A DNA stretch of 64,000 nt from NCBI GenBank assembly GCA_016707075.1, contig JADJII010000006.1, positions 190,574 to 254,573 of the forward strand. The letters are read 5' to 3'. Below are positions 51,893-61,042 of this stretch, piece after piece. The stretch comes from Egaibacter danicus. GTDB lineage: Bacteria > Pseudomonadota > Gammaproteobacteria > Burkholderiales > Burkholderiaceae_C. A program made the position numbers and the translations under genes. Every line of letters begins with the position of its first letter. Positions within the stretch are counted from its first letter, which is position 1. The notes beneath the pieces were generated by a model that did not search any database, had not been told where the DNA came from, and worked only from the letters and a program-made list of their open reading frames with translations.

Positions 51893-52855
51893 ATGAATCC
51901 TGCCAACCCGCCTTCTTCTCCCAACCGTGCGCCTGGCGGCGTTAGCCTGATAGGTGTGCCCACCGACATCGGTGCCGGTACGCTGGGCGCCCGCATGGGC
52001 CCCGAGGCGTTGCGCGTGGCAGGCATTTCAAAAGCAATTGCGCAGTTTGGTCTGGACGTGAAAGACTGCGGCAACCTGAGTGGCCCCGCCAACCCCTGGC
52101 AAGACGCGGTCAACGGATTTCGCCACCTGCCCGAAGTGGTGCAGTGGAACCAGTTGCTGCACGAGGCGATGTATGCGGAGCTGCAGGCCGGGCGTTTGCC
52201 CATCATGCTGGGCGGCGACCACTGCCTGGGCATTGGCTCTATCAGCGCGGTGGCACGCCACTGCCGCGAAAAGGGCAAGAAGCTGCGTGTGCTGTGGTTT
52301 GACGCTCACGCCGATTTCAACACCGCCACACTCACGCCCAGCGGCAACATTCACGGCATGCCGGTGGCCTGCCTGTGTGGCCACGGCCCGAAAGAGCTGA
52401 TTGAGATTGGTGGCCATAGCGCCGACCGGCCCGCGCTGCACCCCAAAGAGATTCGCCAGATCGGCATTCGCAGCGTGGACGAAGGCGAGAAACGTCTGGT
52501 GCATGACATGGGCATTGAAGTGTTCGACATGCGTTTCATTGACGAGATGGGCATGCGCCACGCGATGGAGCTGGCCCTGGCGCTGGTCGATGCCAACACC
52601 CATTTACACGTGAGCCTGGATGTTGATTTTCTCGACCCCGACATTGCGCCCGGCGTAGGCACCACGGTGCGCGGCGGCCCTACTTACCGCGAGGCGCAGC
52701 TCTGCATGGAAATGATTGCCGACACCGGGCGGCTGGCGTCGCTGGACGTGGTGGAACTCAATCCCGCGCTGGATGTGCGCAACCAGACGGCCGAACTGGC
52801 CGTGGATTTGATTGAAAGCCTGTTTGGCAAAAGCACGTTGATGCGCAAGGCCTGA
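51893..52855 (+). CDS. rocF: Arginase
   Basis: The 320-residue protein has the ureohydrolase metal sites: IMLGGDHCLGIGSISAVA, LWFDAHADFNTATLTPSGN, HVSLDVDFLDPDIAPGVGTT, and GPTYREAQLCMEMI. The N-terminal VSLIGVPTDIGAGTLGARMG fits arginase rather than agmatinase. It splits arginine into ornithine and urea. The stop lies in a small palindrome (CCTGAATTCACTAAATTCAGG) and a dispersed repeat follows. Confidence 0.94.
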   Translation: MNPANPPSSPNRAPGGVSLIGVPTDIGAGTLGARMGPEALRVAGISKAIAQFGLDVKDCGNLSGPANPWQDAVNGFRHLPEVVQWNQLLHEAMYAELQAGRLPIMLGGDHCLGIGSISAVARHCREKGKKLRVLWFDAHADFNTATLTPSGNIHGMPVACLCGHGPKELIEIGGHSADRPALHPKEIRQIGIRSVDEGEKRLVHDMGIEVFDMRFIDEMGMRHAMELALALVDANTHLHVSLDVDFLDPDIAPGVGTTVRGGPTYREAQLCMEMIADTGRLASLDVVELNPALDVRNQTAELAVDLIESLFGKSTLMRKA

Positions 52856-52879
52856 ATTCACTAAATTCAGGCTGAATTC

Positions 52880-52940
52880 AGGGGCTAAATGAGCCCTTAA
52901 CCCTCGTGGAATATGCGTGAGAAGCTATTAAATATATAGC
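52880..52940 (-). repeat. Dispersed repeat, copy 10 (- orientation)
   Basis: On the minus strand: GCTATATATTTAATAGCT, then TCTCACGCATATTCCACGAG, then GGGCT-CATTT-AGCCC, a perfect hairpin. It fills the gap between the convergent arginase and Gfo/Idh genes. All three parts of the family are well conserved. Confidence 0.85.
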
Positions 52941-52964
52941 AACCCTGCGCAGTCCCAAACGAGC

Positions 52965-54134
52965 CTATGCGGTGGCGCAAGCCGTCCAGGCGCCGTTGTT
53001 GTTGCTCGACTGGATCACGCTGTCCACAAACCGCACGCCCAGCAAACCGTCCAGTGAGTTGGGGAAATACAGGCTGAGCGGGTCCGGGGTTTTGCCGGCG
53101 CGTCGTGCGGCTATGGCCTCTGCCGCGTCTGAATAGACGTTGGCAAAACTCTCGTGAAAGCCTTCCGGGTGCCCCGCCACGATGCGGGACGCGCGGGCCG
53201 ACAGTGGCAATGTTCCGGGCCCGTTGGGTGTGCGGTTTTGCGAGGGCGCATCCAGCGGCTTGAAGGTCAGCGCCTGGGGAAATTCCTGCATCCACTCCAG
53301 GCTGCCCAGCGAGCCGCTCACACGAATACGCAAACCGTTCTCCACACCGGCCGCTGCTTGGGTGACCCAGAAGCTGCCGCGGGCGCCGTTGCTCAATCTC
53401 AGCATCGCGCCCGCAAAGTCATGCGTCACCCGGTCCGGCACGATGGCGCCGATTTCAGCTGCCACTTCGCTCACTTCCAGCCCGGTGATGAAACGCAGCA
53501 GGTTGTGGGCGTGGGTGCCAATGTCACCCATCACCAGCGACGGGCCGCCCCGCACGGGGTCTTCCTTCCACGCCCGGCGGCCCGGGCCTGATTTGGCGCG
53601 GCCACCCTGCACATATTCCACCTGCACCAGCCGGATCGTGCCCAACAGACCTTCGGTGACCATGGCTTTGGCCTGCCGCACCATGGGGTAGCCGGTGTAG
53701 TTGTGCGTGAGGCAAAACACCAGGCCGGTTTCCAGCACCCGCTGGCGCAGTTGCTCGGCCTCGGCAACCGTGTTGGTCATGGGTTTGTCGCAAATCACGT
53801 CAAAACCCTGGGCCAGTGCCGCCATGGCGAACGGGAAATGGCTGTCGTTGGGCGTCATGATGGCCACCACATCGGCGCCATCTTTTCGGGCGGCTTCCGC
53901 GGCGATCAGGTCCATGCCATTCGCGTAGCAGCGCTCAGGTGGAAGGCCAATTTCCTGGCCTGCGCTGACAGACCGCGTCGGGTCAGACGACAGTGACGCG
54001 GCTACCAGTTCGTAGCGGTCGTCGATCCGCGCGGCCTGGCGGTGCATGGCGCCAATGAAGGAGCCGGGGCCACCACCGATGACGGCCAGTCGCAACCGGC
54101 GGCCCAGCGTGGAAATCACAGGATTCAATGACAT
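52965..54134 (-). CDS. Gfo/Idh/MocA family oxidoreductase
   Basis: From ATG 54134 (GAGAGG upstream) the product has 389 residues: LAVIGGGPGSFIGAMHRQAA at the NAD-binding fold, VVAIMTPNDSHF, FDVICDKPMTNTVAEAEQL (usual Glu/Asp-Lys-Pro) and GDIGTHAHNLLRFITG with the catalytic Asp-x3-His. It probably oxidises a sugar or inositol derivative. Upstream is the keto-acid dehydratase gene, so a link to the sugar pathway is likely, but which reaction is unknown. Confidence 0.88.
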   Translation of the reverse strand: MSLNPVISTLGRRLRLAVIGGGPGSFIGAMHRQAARIDDRYELVAASLSSDPTRSVSAGQEIGLPPERCYANGMDLIAAEAARKDGADVVAIMTPNDSHFPFAMAALAQGFDVICDKPMTNTVAEAEQLRQRVLETGLVFCLTHNYTGYPMVRQAKAMVTEGLLGTIRLVQVEYVQGGRAKSGPGRRAWKEDPVRGGPSLVMGDIGTHAHNLLRFITGLEVSEVAAEIGAIVPDRVTHDFAGAMLRLSNGARGSFWVTQAAAGVENGLRIRVSGSLGSLEWMQEFPQALTFKPLDAPSQNRTPNGPGTLPLSARASRIVAGHPEGFHESFANVYSDAAEAIAARRAGKTPDPLSLYFPNSLDGLLGVRFVDSVIQSSNNNGAWTACATA

Positions 54135-54154
54135 GACGGCCTCTCGTTGTGAAT

Positions 54155-55084
54155 CTATTTGCCCCAGCGCAACACCATGGGGTTGAGGCGGCGTGCGGTT
54201 TCGATCAGCCCGGCACGGGTGGCCGGGTGCATGGCCGGGAAAGGGTGGCGGGGCGCTTCGCAGGCAATCACACCACCTCCCTTCATCAAGGATTTGGCGG
54301 CCAGCAAGCCGGTCTGGCGGTTCTCGTAGTTGATCAGTGGCAGCCACTGCTGGTACAGGGCCGCGGCTTCGTCGCGCCGTCCGGCGGCGTAGGCGTCCAC
54401 GATGAGGCGAATGCCATCGGGGTAGGCGCCACCGGTCATGGCGCCCGTGGCACCGGCGTCCAGATCGGGCATCAGGGTGATGGCTTCTTCACCATCCCAC
54501 GGGCCTTCAATTGCGTCGCCACCCAGGCGAATCAATTCGCGCAGTTTGGATGCCGCACCGGGCGTCTCGATCTTGAAGTAACACACCTGTTTGATCTCTT
54601 TAGCCATGCGCGCCAGAAACGACGCGGACAGCGTGGTGCCGCTCACCGGCGCGTCCTGAATCATGATGGGGATGTTGATCGCGTCCGACAGGCGGGCGAA
54701 GAATTCATACGTCTTTTCCTCCGGCACGCGGATCGTGGCACCGTGGTAGGGCGGCATCACCATCACCATGGCGGCACCGGTCTGCTGGGCCCGCAGGCTG
54801 CGCTGCGCGCAGACTTGCGTGCTGAAGTGCGTAGTGGTCACGATCACCGGCACACGGCCGTTGACGTGTTCCAGAATGGCGGTGGTCAACACCTCGCGCT
54901 CGGCATCCGACAAAACGAACTGTTCGGAGAAATTGGCCAGAATGCACAGGCCGTTGGAGCCCGCGTCAATCATGAAATCCACGCAACGCTTCTGGCTGGG
55001 TAGATCCAGTTCGCCGGACTCGGTGAAGGTGGTGGGGACGACCGGGAAGACGCCCTTGAAGCGAGCTGATGTTGTCAAAGTCAT
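54155..55084 (-). CDS. DapA-superfamily dehydratase/aldolase, probably 2-keto-3-deoxy-arabonate dehydratase
   Basis: From ATG 55084 (AAGGAAC upstream) the product has 309 residues: FKGVFPVVPTTFTESGELDL, NGLCILANFSEQFVLSDAER, PIMIQDAPVSGTTLSASFL and CYFKIETPGAASKL with the Schiff-base Lys. It resembles the AraD type, which turns 2-keto-3-deoxy-L-arabonate into 2-oxoglutarate semialdehyde. Its place beside gguB supports this, but an aldolase role cannot be excluded. Confidence 0.8.
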   Translation of the reverse strand: MTLTTSARFKGVFPVVPTTFTESGELDLPSQKRCVDFMIDAGSNGLCILANFSEQFVLSDAEREVLTTAILEHVNGRVPVIVTTTHFSTQVCAQRSLRAQQTGAAMVMVMPPYHGATIRVPEEKTYEFFARLSDAINIPIMIQDAPVSGTTLSASFLARMAKEIKQVCYFKIETPGAASKLRELIRLGGDAIEGPWDGEEAITLMPDLDAGATGAMTGGAYPDGIRLIVDAYAAGRRDEAAALYQQWLPLINYENRQTGLLAAKSLMKGGGVIACEAPRHPFPAMHPATRAGLIETARRLNPMVLRWGK

Positions 55085-55097
55085 GTCAAGTTCCTTG

Positions 55098-56291
55098 TTA
55101 TTTCTTCTTGTTGTACACATCCACACACACGGCCGCCAGTAGTACCAGGCCTTTGATGACCTGCTGCCAGTCAATGCCGATGCCCATGATGGACATGCCG
55201 TTGTTCATCACGCCCATGATGAACGCGCCAATCACGGCGCCCAGCACTTTGCCGACTCCGCCCGATGCCGAGGCGCCACCAATGAAGCAAGCCGCGATCA
55301 CATCCAGCTCAAAGCCAAGACCTGCTTTGGGCGTGGCGGTGTTCAGGCGCGCGGCAAAGATCAGGCCGGCCAGAGCGGCCAGAACACCCATGTTGATGAA
55401 GGTATAGAACGTCAGCCGCTCGGTGTTGATGCCTGACAGGCGGGCCGCTTTTTCGTTGCCGCCCAAGGCATAAATCCGCCGGCCAATCGTGGTTCTTGAG
55501 GTGACAAAGTCGTAGGCCAGCATCAGCAACAGCATGACGATCAGCACATTGGGCAGCCCTTTGTAAGATGACAGCTGGTAACTGAACGCGGCAATCATGC
55601 CGGCAAACACCAGGTTCTTGGCGATGAAGAACATGTGGGGTTCGCTGACCATGCCGTGTTTGATCCGCTCCGAGCGACCACGTACCTCGGTGATCAGCAT
55701 CGCCAGGGCCAGCAAGAGACCGACTGCGAGCGACGTGATCCGCAAACCTTCCCCGGCAAACGGGTCCGGTATGAAGCCGGTACTCAGTAGCTGGAACTCT
55801 TCGGGAAACGGCCCCACCGACGAGCCGCGCAAAACGGCGAGCGCCAGCCCCTTGAAAACCAGCATGCCCGCCAGGGTGACGATAAACGACGGAATCTTGT
55901 AAAACGCGACCCAGTAGCCTTGCGCCGCACCGATGACACCACCCAGTACCAGACAGATGATGGTGGCAGGCACAAAGTGCATGTTGAATTCCACCATCAG
56001 CACGGCAGCTACGGCGCCAACGAACCCGCACACCGACCCCACGGAGAGATCAATATGACCCGCCACGATCACGAGCAACATGCCCAGCGCCATCACGATG
56101 ATGTAGCTGTTTTGAAGAATGAGGTTGGTCAGGTTCAGGGGCTGAAACAGCGTGCCGTCAGTCATCACCTGAAAGAAAACCATGATGGCGACCAGCGAAA
56201 TCAACAGACCATATTCGCGCAAATTATTCTTGAGAAAGCCGGCGCCAGTGCCTGACGGCTGGGGCTGCGCTTCTGTTGTGGTGGTTGCCAT
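55098..56291 (-). CDS. gguB: Multiple-sugar ABC transporter permease (GguB/XylH type)
   Basis: The 397-residue protein has about ten hydrophobic segments and ALGMLLVIVAGHIDLSVGSV plus LGGNEKAARLSGINTERLTF, both signatures of ribose/xylose-type permeases. It takes up pentoses or galactose with GguA and ChvE. It lies 1 base after gguA and 13 before the keto-acid dehydratase gene. Confidence 0.9.
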   Translation of the reverse strand: MATTTTEAQPQPSGTGAGFLKNNLREYGLLISLVAIMVFFQVMTDGTLFQPLNLTNLILQNSYIIVMALGMLLVIVAGHIDLSVGSVCGFVGAVAAVLMVEFNMHFVPATIICLVLGGVIGAAQGYWVAFYKIPSFIVTLAGMLVFKGLALAVLRGSSVGPFPEEFQLLSTGFIPDPFAGEGLRITSLAVGLLLALAMLITEVRGRSERIKHGMVSEPHMFFIAKNLVFAGMIAAFSYQLSSYKGLPNVLIVMLLLMLAYDFVTSRTTIGRRIYALGGNEKAARLSGINTERLTFYTFINMGVLAALAGLIFAARLNTATPKAGLGFELDVIAACFIGGASASGGVGKVLGAVIGAFIMGVMNNGMSIMGIGIDWQQVIKGLVLLAAVCVDVYNKKK

Positions 56292-56292
56292 G

Positions 56293-57823
56293 TCAATTCA
56301 CTCCTGATGTCACGATGGATCGCATAATTTTTTCCTGGGACGCTTCTTCAGCGGTGAACTCCGCTACGAATGCGCCTTCATTGAGCACACAGATCCGGTC
56401 ACACATGCCCAGCAGTTCAGGCATCTCCGACGAAATCATCAATACGCACTTGCCTTCGCTGGCCAGCTGGGCAATGATGGTGTAAATCTCATACTTGGCA
56501 CCCACGTCAATACCGCGGGTGGGTTCGTCCAGGATGAGTACTTCCGGGCTGGAAAACAGCCATTTGCTGAGCACCACCTTCTGCTGGTTGCCGCCCGACA
56601 GGTTGACTGTGCGTGCAAACACATCCGGACTGCGGATGTTGAGCTTGCGACGGAAGTCCTCAGCCACCTTGAATTCGCGGCCCTCGTCAATCACGCTGTT
56701 GCTGGAGACGGCTTTCAGGTTGGCCAGCGTGGTGTTCCAGGCAATCGTCTCGTCCAGCACGAGGCCGTAACCTTTGCGGTCTTCCGTCACGTAGGCCAGC
56801 CCCGCGTCGATGGCGTTTTGCACGGTGCTGGTGTCAATTTCCGGCCATGCAGCAGCACCTGGCCGCTGATGCCCTGCCCATAGGTGCGCCCGAAGATGCT
56901 CATGGCGAGTTCGGTGCGCCCGGCGCCCATCAGGCCGGCAATGCCGACAATCTCGCCGCGTTTGACATGCAGGTTCACACCCTTGATCACTTCGCGATCG
57001 GCATGTTCCTGATGGTGCACGCGCCAGTTTTTTACTTCAAACACGGTTTCACCAATGTTGGGCGTGCGTTTGGGGTAACGGTCTGCCATTTCACGACCCA
57101 CCATGTGCCTGATGATCAGGTCTTCACTGATGGCCGTGGCTTGGCAGTCGAGCGAGGCGACGGTCGCACCATCGCGCAATACGGTGATGGCGTCGGCCAC
57201 CTTGGAGATTTCGTTGAGCTTGTGGGAAATCAGGATGCAGGCGATGCCCTGACGTTTGAGTTCCAGCAGCAACTCCAGCAGCGCGTCGCTATCGGTTTCG
57301 TTCAGGCTGGCAGTGGGCTCGTCCAGTATCAGCAGCTTGACCTCTTTGGACAGTGCCTTCGCAATTTCAATCAACTGCTGTTTGCCCACGCCCAGATTGG
57401 TAATCAGGGTGCCGGGGAGTTCTTTCAGCCCCACTTTTTCAGCAGCGCCTGGGTCTTCAAGAATGACGACGTCCAGTCAATGACCCCGCGGTGTGCCTGC
57501 TCGTTGCCCAGAAAGATATTTTCTGCAATTGACAGCAAGGGAACCAGTGCCAGTTCCTGATGGATGATGATGATGCCTTTTTCTTCACTGTCCGAGATGC
57601 CCCTGAAACGGCATTCCTGACCCAGGAATGAAATGGCGCCCTCGTAGTCGCCGTGCGGGTAAACGCCGCTGAGCACTTTCATCAGCGTGGACTTGCCCGC
57701 GCCGTTTTCGCCCACGATGGCGTGAATCTGTCCGGCCTGCACGGTCAGGTTCACATCGCTCAGCGCTTTCACGCCATGGAACGATTTCTTGATGCCACGC
57801 ATTTCCAGAATGGTGTCTGCCAT
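56293..57823 (-). pseudogene. gguA: Sugar ABC transporter ATPase GguA/XylG, broken by two frameshifts
   Basis: Three pieces on the minus strand make up one protein of about 509 residues. First: 57823 to about 57434, with Walker A VGENGAGKSTLMKVLSGVYP. Second: to about 56842, with LLILDEPTASLNETDS and the start of the second ABC domain. Third: to 56293, with VNLSGGNQQKVVLSKWLFS and RGIDVGAKYEIYTI. Each shift needs one G added on the coding strand, in runs where the expected sequence has GG and GGG. If the shifts are real the transporter cannot work; nearby genes show the same kind of fault. Confidence 0.88.
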
Positions 57824-57868
57824 GTTGCCTCTACGTTTTTCTGGCCTGGATGATTATCGGGAAAAAAA

Positions 57869-57900
57869 AAGGGCCCTGTGCATTTCGGCACAGGGCCCTT
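57869..57900 (-). terminator. Hairpin between chvE and gguA (attenuating terminator)
   Basis: AAGGGCCCTGTGC and GCACAGGGCCCTT pair perfectly around a loop ATTTCG. Read on the minus strand the hairpin is followed by a run of T (complement of 57862-57870). It would end most transcripts after chvE and leave less for gguA and gguB. Confidence 0.9.
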
Positions 57901-57917
57901 CAGCTGAGCCAGTGTTC

Positions 57918-58994
57918 TTACTTGAGCTGCTCTTCCTTGATGTAGCCGCTGCCAATCAGAACCTGCTTGTAGTTGGCCAGGTCCACGCTGACGGGCTTGA
58001 GCAGATACGACGGCACCACCTTGACCTTGTTGTTGTAGGTCTTGGTGTCATTGATTTCGGGCTGTTTGCCGGTCATGAGGGCATCGACCATGTTGGCCGC
58101 AACTTTGGCCAGCTCACGGGTGTCTTTGAAAACAGTGGACGACTGCTCTTTGCGCAGCATGGATTTGACCGATGGCACTTCAGCGTCCTGGCCCGTCACG
58201 ATGGGGCAGGGTTGTGCTGCGGTGCAGTAACCCACGCCTTTGAGCGACGACAAAATGCCGATGGACAGGCCGTCATACGGTGACAGTACCGCGTGCACCT
58301 TGTCTTTGCCATAGAAGGCACTCAGCAGGTTGTCCATGCGGGCCTGTGCCACAGCACCATCCCAGCGCAGCGTGCCGACCTTGTCCATCCCCATCTGCTT
58401 GCTGCGCACCACCAGCTTGCCGCTGTCGATGTAGGGCTTGAGCACGCTCATGGCGCCGTCGTAGAAGAAGAAGGCATTGTTGTCATCAGGCGAGCCGCCG
58501 AACAGCTCAACATTGAACGGGCCCTTGCCGGCCTTGAGGCCCAGCTTGTCCACGATGGAGTTGGCCTGCAGCACGCCCACCTGGAAGTTGTCGAACGTGG
58601 CGTAGTAGTCAACGTTCTTGCTGCCGTTGATCAGGCGGTCATAGGCAATGACCTTGACACCCTTGTCAGCGGCTTTTTGCAGCACGTTGGACAGCGTGGT
58701 GCCGTCGATTGATGCAATTACCAGAACCTTGGCGCCCTTGGTGACCATGTTCTCGATTTGGGCGAGCTGGTTCGGGATGTCGTCGTCTGCGTATTGCAGA
58801 TCGGTCTTGTAGCCTTTGGCGGCCAGTGCGGCGACCATGCTGTTGCCATCGCTGACCCAGCGGGTCGAGGTCTTGGTTGGCATGGCCACGCCAACGGTGC
58901 CTTTGTCCTGCGCCTGGGCAACTGGCGTGCCGAGGGCGAAGCCCAGCGTCAGGCTGGCGGCGAGGGCCTTGAGTGTGTTTCTACGTGCTTTCAC
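57918..58994 (-). CDS. chvE: Periplasmic sugar-binding protein ChvE/XylF type
   Basis: The 358-residue precursor starts at GTG 58994 (AGGAG upstream), with a signal peptide ending in AQA and then VGVAMPTKTSTRWVSDGNSM, VIASIDGTTLSNVLQKAAD, KVIAYDRLINGSKNVDYYAT and NVELFGGSPDDNNAFFFYDG, all typical of ChvE. In relatives it binds arabinose, galactose, glucose and xylose. It diverges from the LysR regulator gene by 146 bases. Confidence 0.93.
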   Translation of the reverse strand: MKARRNTLKALAASLTLGFALGTPVAQAQDKGTVGVAMPTKTSTRWVSDGNSMVAALAAKGYKTDLQYADDDIPNQLAQIENMVTKGAKVLVIASIDGTTLSNVLQKAADKGVKVIAYDRLINGSKNVDYYATFDNFQVGVLQANSIVDKLGLKAGKGPFNVELFGGSPDDNNAFFFYDGAMSVLKPYIDSGKLVVRSKQMGMDKVGTLRWDGAVAQARMDNLLSAFYGKDKVHAVLSPYDGLSIGILSSLKGVGYCTAAQPCPIVTGQDAEVPSVKSMLRKEQSSTVFKDTRELAKVAANMVDALMTGKQPEINDTKTYNNKVKVVPSYLLKPVSVDLANYKQVLIGSGYIKEEQLK

Positions 58995-59098
58995 TGTGTG
59001 TCTCCTAAGAGGTTTTTCGTTGAATTTGTCATCTTTGCCTTTTCGGCGAAGAGGCCTGATGATACGGATTTGATCAATAATTCTCTAATACTGTTTGA

Positions 59099-59119
59099 TT
59101 CACTTGTCATACGTGAATT
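59099..59119. promoter_or_regulatory. Inverted repeat, likely operator between chvE and gguR
   Basis: ATTCAC-N9-GTGAAT is a perfect dyad of 21 bases in the middle of the 146-base divergent gap, and it ends 21 bases before the regulator start. LysR-type proteins bind such dyads (T-N11-A form) to control both directions. A second palindrome TTGATCAA lies at 59071-59078. Confidence 0.45.
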
Positions 59120-59140
59120 TGAATCAGGGAAAACCCTAAT

Positions 59141-60109
59141 ATGACGAATTACATGCACTGGTTCATCCGCGCCAGACTGAAAACCCGGCAGCTGTTGCTG
59201 CTGGTTGCCCTCGCCGAAGAGGGCAATATCCATCGTGCGGCGCAGGTCCTGAACATGACGCAACCTGCCGCGTCCAAATTGCTCAAGGACCTGGAAGACG
59301 CGCTGGAAGTTTCGCTGTTTGACCGGTTACCGCGGGGCATGCGGCCCACCTGGTATGGCGAAACCATGATTCGTCACGCGCGGGTTGCGCTGACCAGCCT
59401 GAACCAGGCGCACGATGAGCTGGAAGCCGCCAAGAGCGGACAGTTCGGGCAGGTGAATGTGGGTGCCATCACGGCTCCGGGGCTGGCGCTGTTGCCGCCT
59501 ACCGTGGCACTGGTGAAGCGGGAGCATCCCAACCTGCAGATCACGCTGCAAATCGAACCCAGCGATGTGCTGATCGAGCGCCTCAATCAGGGCAAGCTGG
59601 ACATTCTGGTGGCGCGCCTGTTTGCCCAGCATGACAAAACCGAGCTGCGCTACGAGATGCTCACCGACGAGCCAGTGTGCGCCATCGCCCGGCCCGGTCA
59701 TCCCATGCTGGTGGGTCCCACGCCCACGCTGGCAGATACCGTGGACGCGGGCTGGATTGTGCCGCCCAGTGGCAGCGTGCTGCGCCACCGGTTCGATCTG
59801 ATGTTTCAGGAAGAAGGGCTGCAGGCGCCCGTTAACGTCATTGAAACCGCATCACTGATGTTCACCACCAAGATGCTGCAGCAAAGCGACATGATCAGCG
59901 TCGTGGCTGTAGACGTGGCGCGCTACTACGCCGACCACGGCATGCTGGCCATCTTGCCGATGGTGTTGCCGTGTCAGATGGATGCATTTGGCATCATCAC
60001 CCGGCGCGACCGGCTGTTGTCGCCGGCGGCCAAGGTGATGCTGCGTTCGCTGAAAGCGTCGGCGATGACGGTTTACGGCAAGCAGCTCGACATGACCGTG
60101 GATGACTAG
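59141..60109 (+). CDS. LysR family regulator of sugar use (GbpR/GguR type)
   Basis: The 322-residue protein has an N-terminal helix-turn-helix (EEGNIHRAAQVLNMTQPAAS, LLKDLEDALEVSLFDRLPRG) and an effector-binding part. It resembles GbpR of Agrobacterium, which controls chvE in response to sugars, and its divergent place beside chvE agrees. The likely inducer is a sugar or sugar acid; that is inference. Confidence 0.9.
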   Translation: MTNYMHWFIRARLKTRQLLLLVALAEEGNIHRAAQVLNMTQPAASKLLKDLEDALEVSLFDRLPRGMRPTWYGETMIRHARVALTSLNQAHDELEAAKSGQFGQVNVGAITAPGLALLPPTVALVKREHPNLQITLQIEPSDVLIERLNQGKLDILVARLFAQHDKTELRYEMLTDEPVCAIARPGHPMLVGPTPTLADTVDAGWIVPPSGSVLRHRFDLMFQEEGLQAPVNVIETASLMFTTKMLQQSDMISVVAVDVARYYADHGMLAILPMVLPCQMDAFGIITRRDRLLSPAAKVMLRSLKASAMTVYGKQLDMTVDD

Positions 60110-60134
60110 GCCAGGGCTTGGCCTGGGGGCCTAG
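60106..60134. terminator. Symmetric hairpin at the meeting of gguR and SDR genes
   Basis: CTAGGCCAGG and CCTGG-GGGCCTAG pair in a long stem. The hairpin holds the TAG stop of the regulator (60107-60109) and, in the other arm, the stop of the convergent SDR gene (60131-60133 complement). No T-run is present, so it would act as a symmetric block rather than a classic terminator. Confidence 0.4.
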
Positions 60135-60907
60135 TTCCAGCCCGCATCCACCTTGAACTCCTGCGCGGTGCACATGGCCGCGTCGTCAGAGGCCAGAAAC
60201 AGCACCATGCGGGCCACATCGGACGGCTGCAATTTGTCGGGCAGGCACTGGTTGCGTTTGATGCTTTCCTCTCCCTCGGCGTTGAGCCACAGCTTGATCT
60301 GGCGCTCGGTCATCACCCAGCCGGGCGACACCGTGTTGACCCGGATGCGGTGTGGCCCCAGGCTGCCCGCCAGCCCGCGGGTCAAACCATTCACGGACGA
60401 TTTGGCAATGGCGTAACAAGGGTATTCGCTGCCCTTGGTTTGCCAGCCGGTGGAGCCAAAGTTGATGATGGAGCCACCACCCAGGCGTTTCATGCCTGGC
60501 ACGATGGCCTGAATGGCGAAGAATGCCGGGCGCTGATTCACCGCCATGCGCTCATCCCAGTATTCTGGTGTGACGGATTCGATGGTGTGGCGGTCGTCCC
60601 GTGCCACGTTGTTTACCAGTGTGGCGAAATCACCCAGCTCGGCCGTTGCGGCGTCGATGGTGGCTTTCAGCGCGGCCACGTCGCGCACATCGCAGACGCG
60701 CCACCACGGCGCCGGGTGTCCGGCCTCTTTCAGGCTGTTTGCCAGGGCCTCACTTTCGGCTTGCGCCACATCGACGAAGGCAACCTGGGCGCCCTGCTCG
60801 GCAAAGGCGGTGACGATGGCCGCGCCAATGCCGGTTCCCCCGCCAGTGACGAAGACGCGCTGGCCGCGCAGGCTGGGGAATACGGCGAGAGAAGAAGTAG
60901 ATGGCAT
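60131..60907 (-). CDS. SDR family sugar dehydrogenase (xylose/arabinose 1-dehydrogenase type)
   Basis: From ATG 60907 (CAGGA upstream) the product has 258 residues: VFVTGGGTGIGAAIVTAFAE for NAD(P), VNNVARDDRHTIESVTPEYW, and the catalytic Ser-Tyr-Lys in FGSTGWQTKGSEYPCYAIAK. The VNN..RDDRH and C-terminal DAGW pattern are shared with the D-xylose 1-dehydrogenase XylB of Caulobacter. It would oxidise a pentose to its lactone, the first step before the lactonase and dehydratase next to it. Confidence 0.87.
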   Translation of the reverse strand: MPSTSSLAVFPSLRGQRVFVTGGGTGIGAAIVTAFAEQGAQVAFVDVAQAESEALANSLKEAGHPAPWWRVCDVRDVAALKATIDAATAELGDFATLVNNVARDDRHTIESVTPEYWDERMAVNQRPAFFAIQAIVPGMKRLGGGSIINFGSTGWQTKGSEYPCYAIAKSSVNGLTRGLAGSLGPHRIRVNTVSPGWVMTERQIKLWLNAEGEESIKRNQCLPDKLQPSDVARMVLFLASDDAAMCTAQEFKVDAGWN

Positions 60908-61042
60908 CACGAAATCCTGTCTATATTGCAATTTATATATGTCAATGATTGATTTAACTATTTTCCATTATCACTGTGCCTTGCTACGATGCGTTTTGTC
61001 AAGCCCTTTGCGCTTGAATCATAAAGAGAGACAACCCCCGAC

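Noticed and set aside
52852..52872. CCTGAATTCACTAAATTCAGG as a terminator for arginase
   Set aside because: The 8-bp stem is perfect but AT-rich, overlaps the stop codon and has no T-run behind it, so termination there is doubtful.
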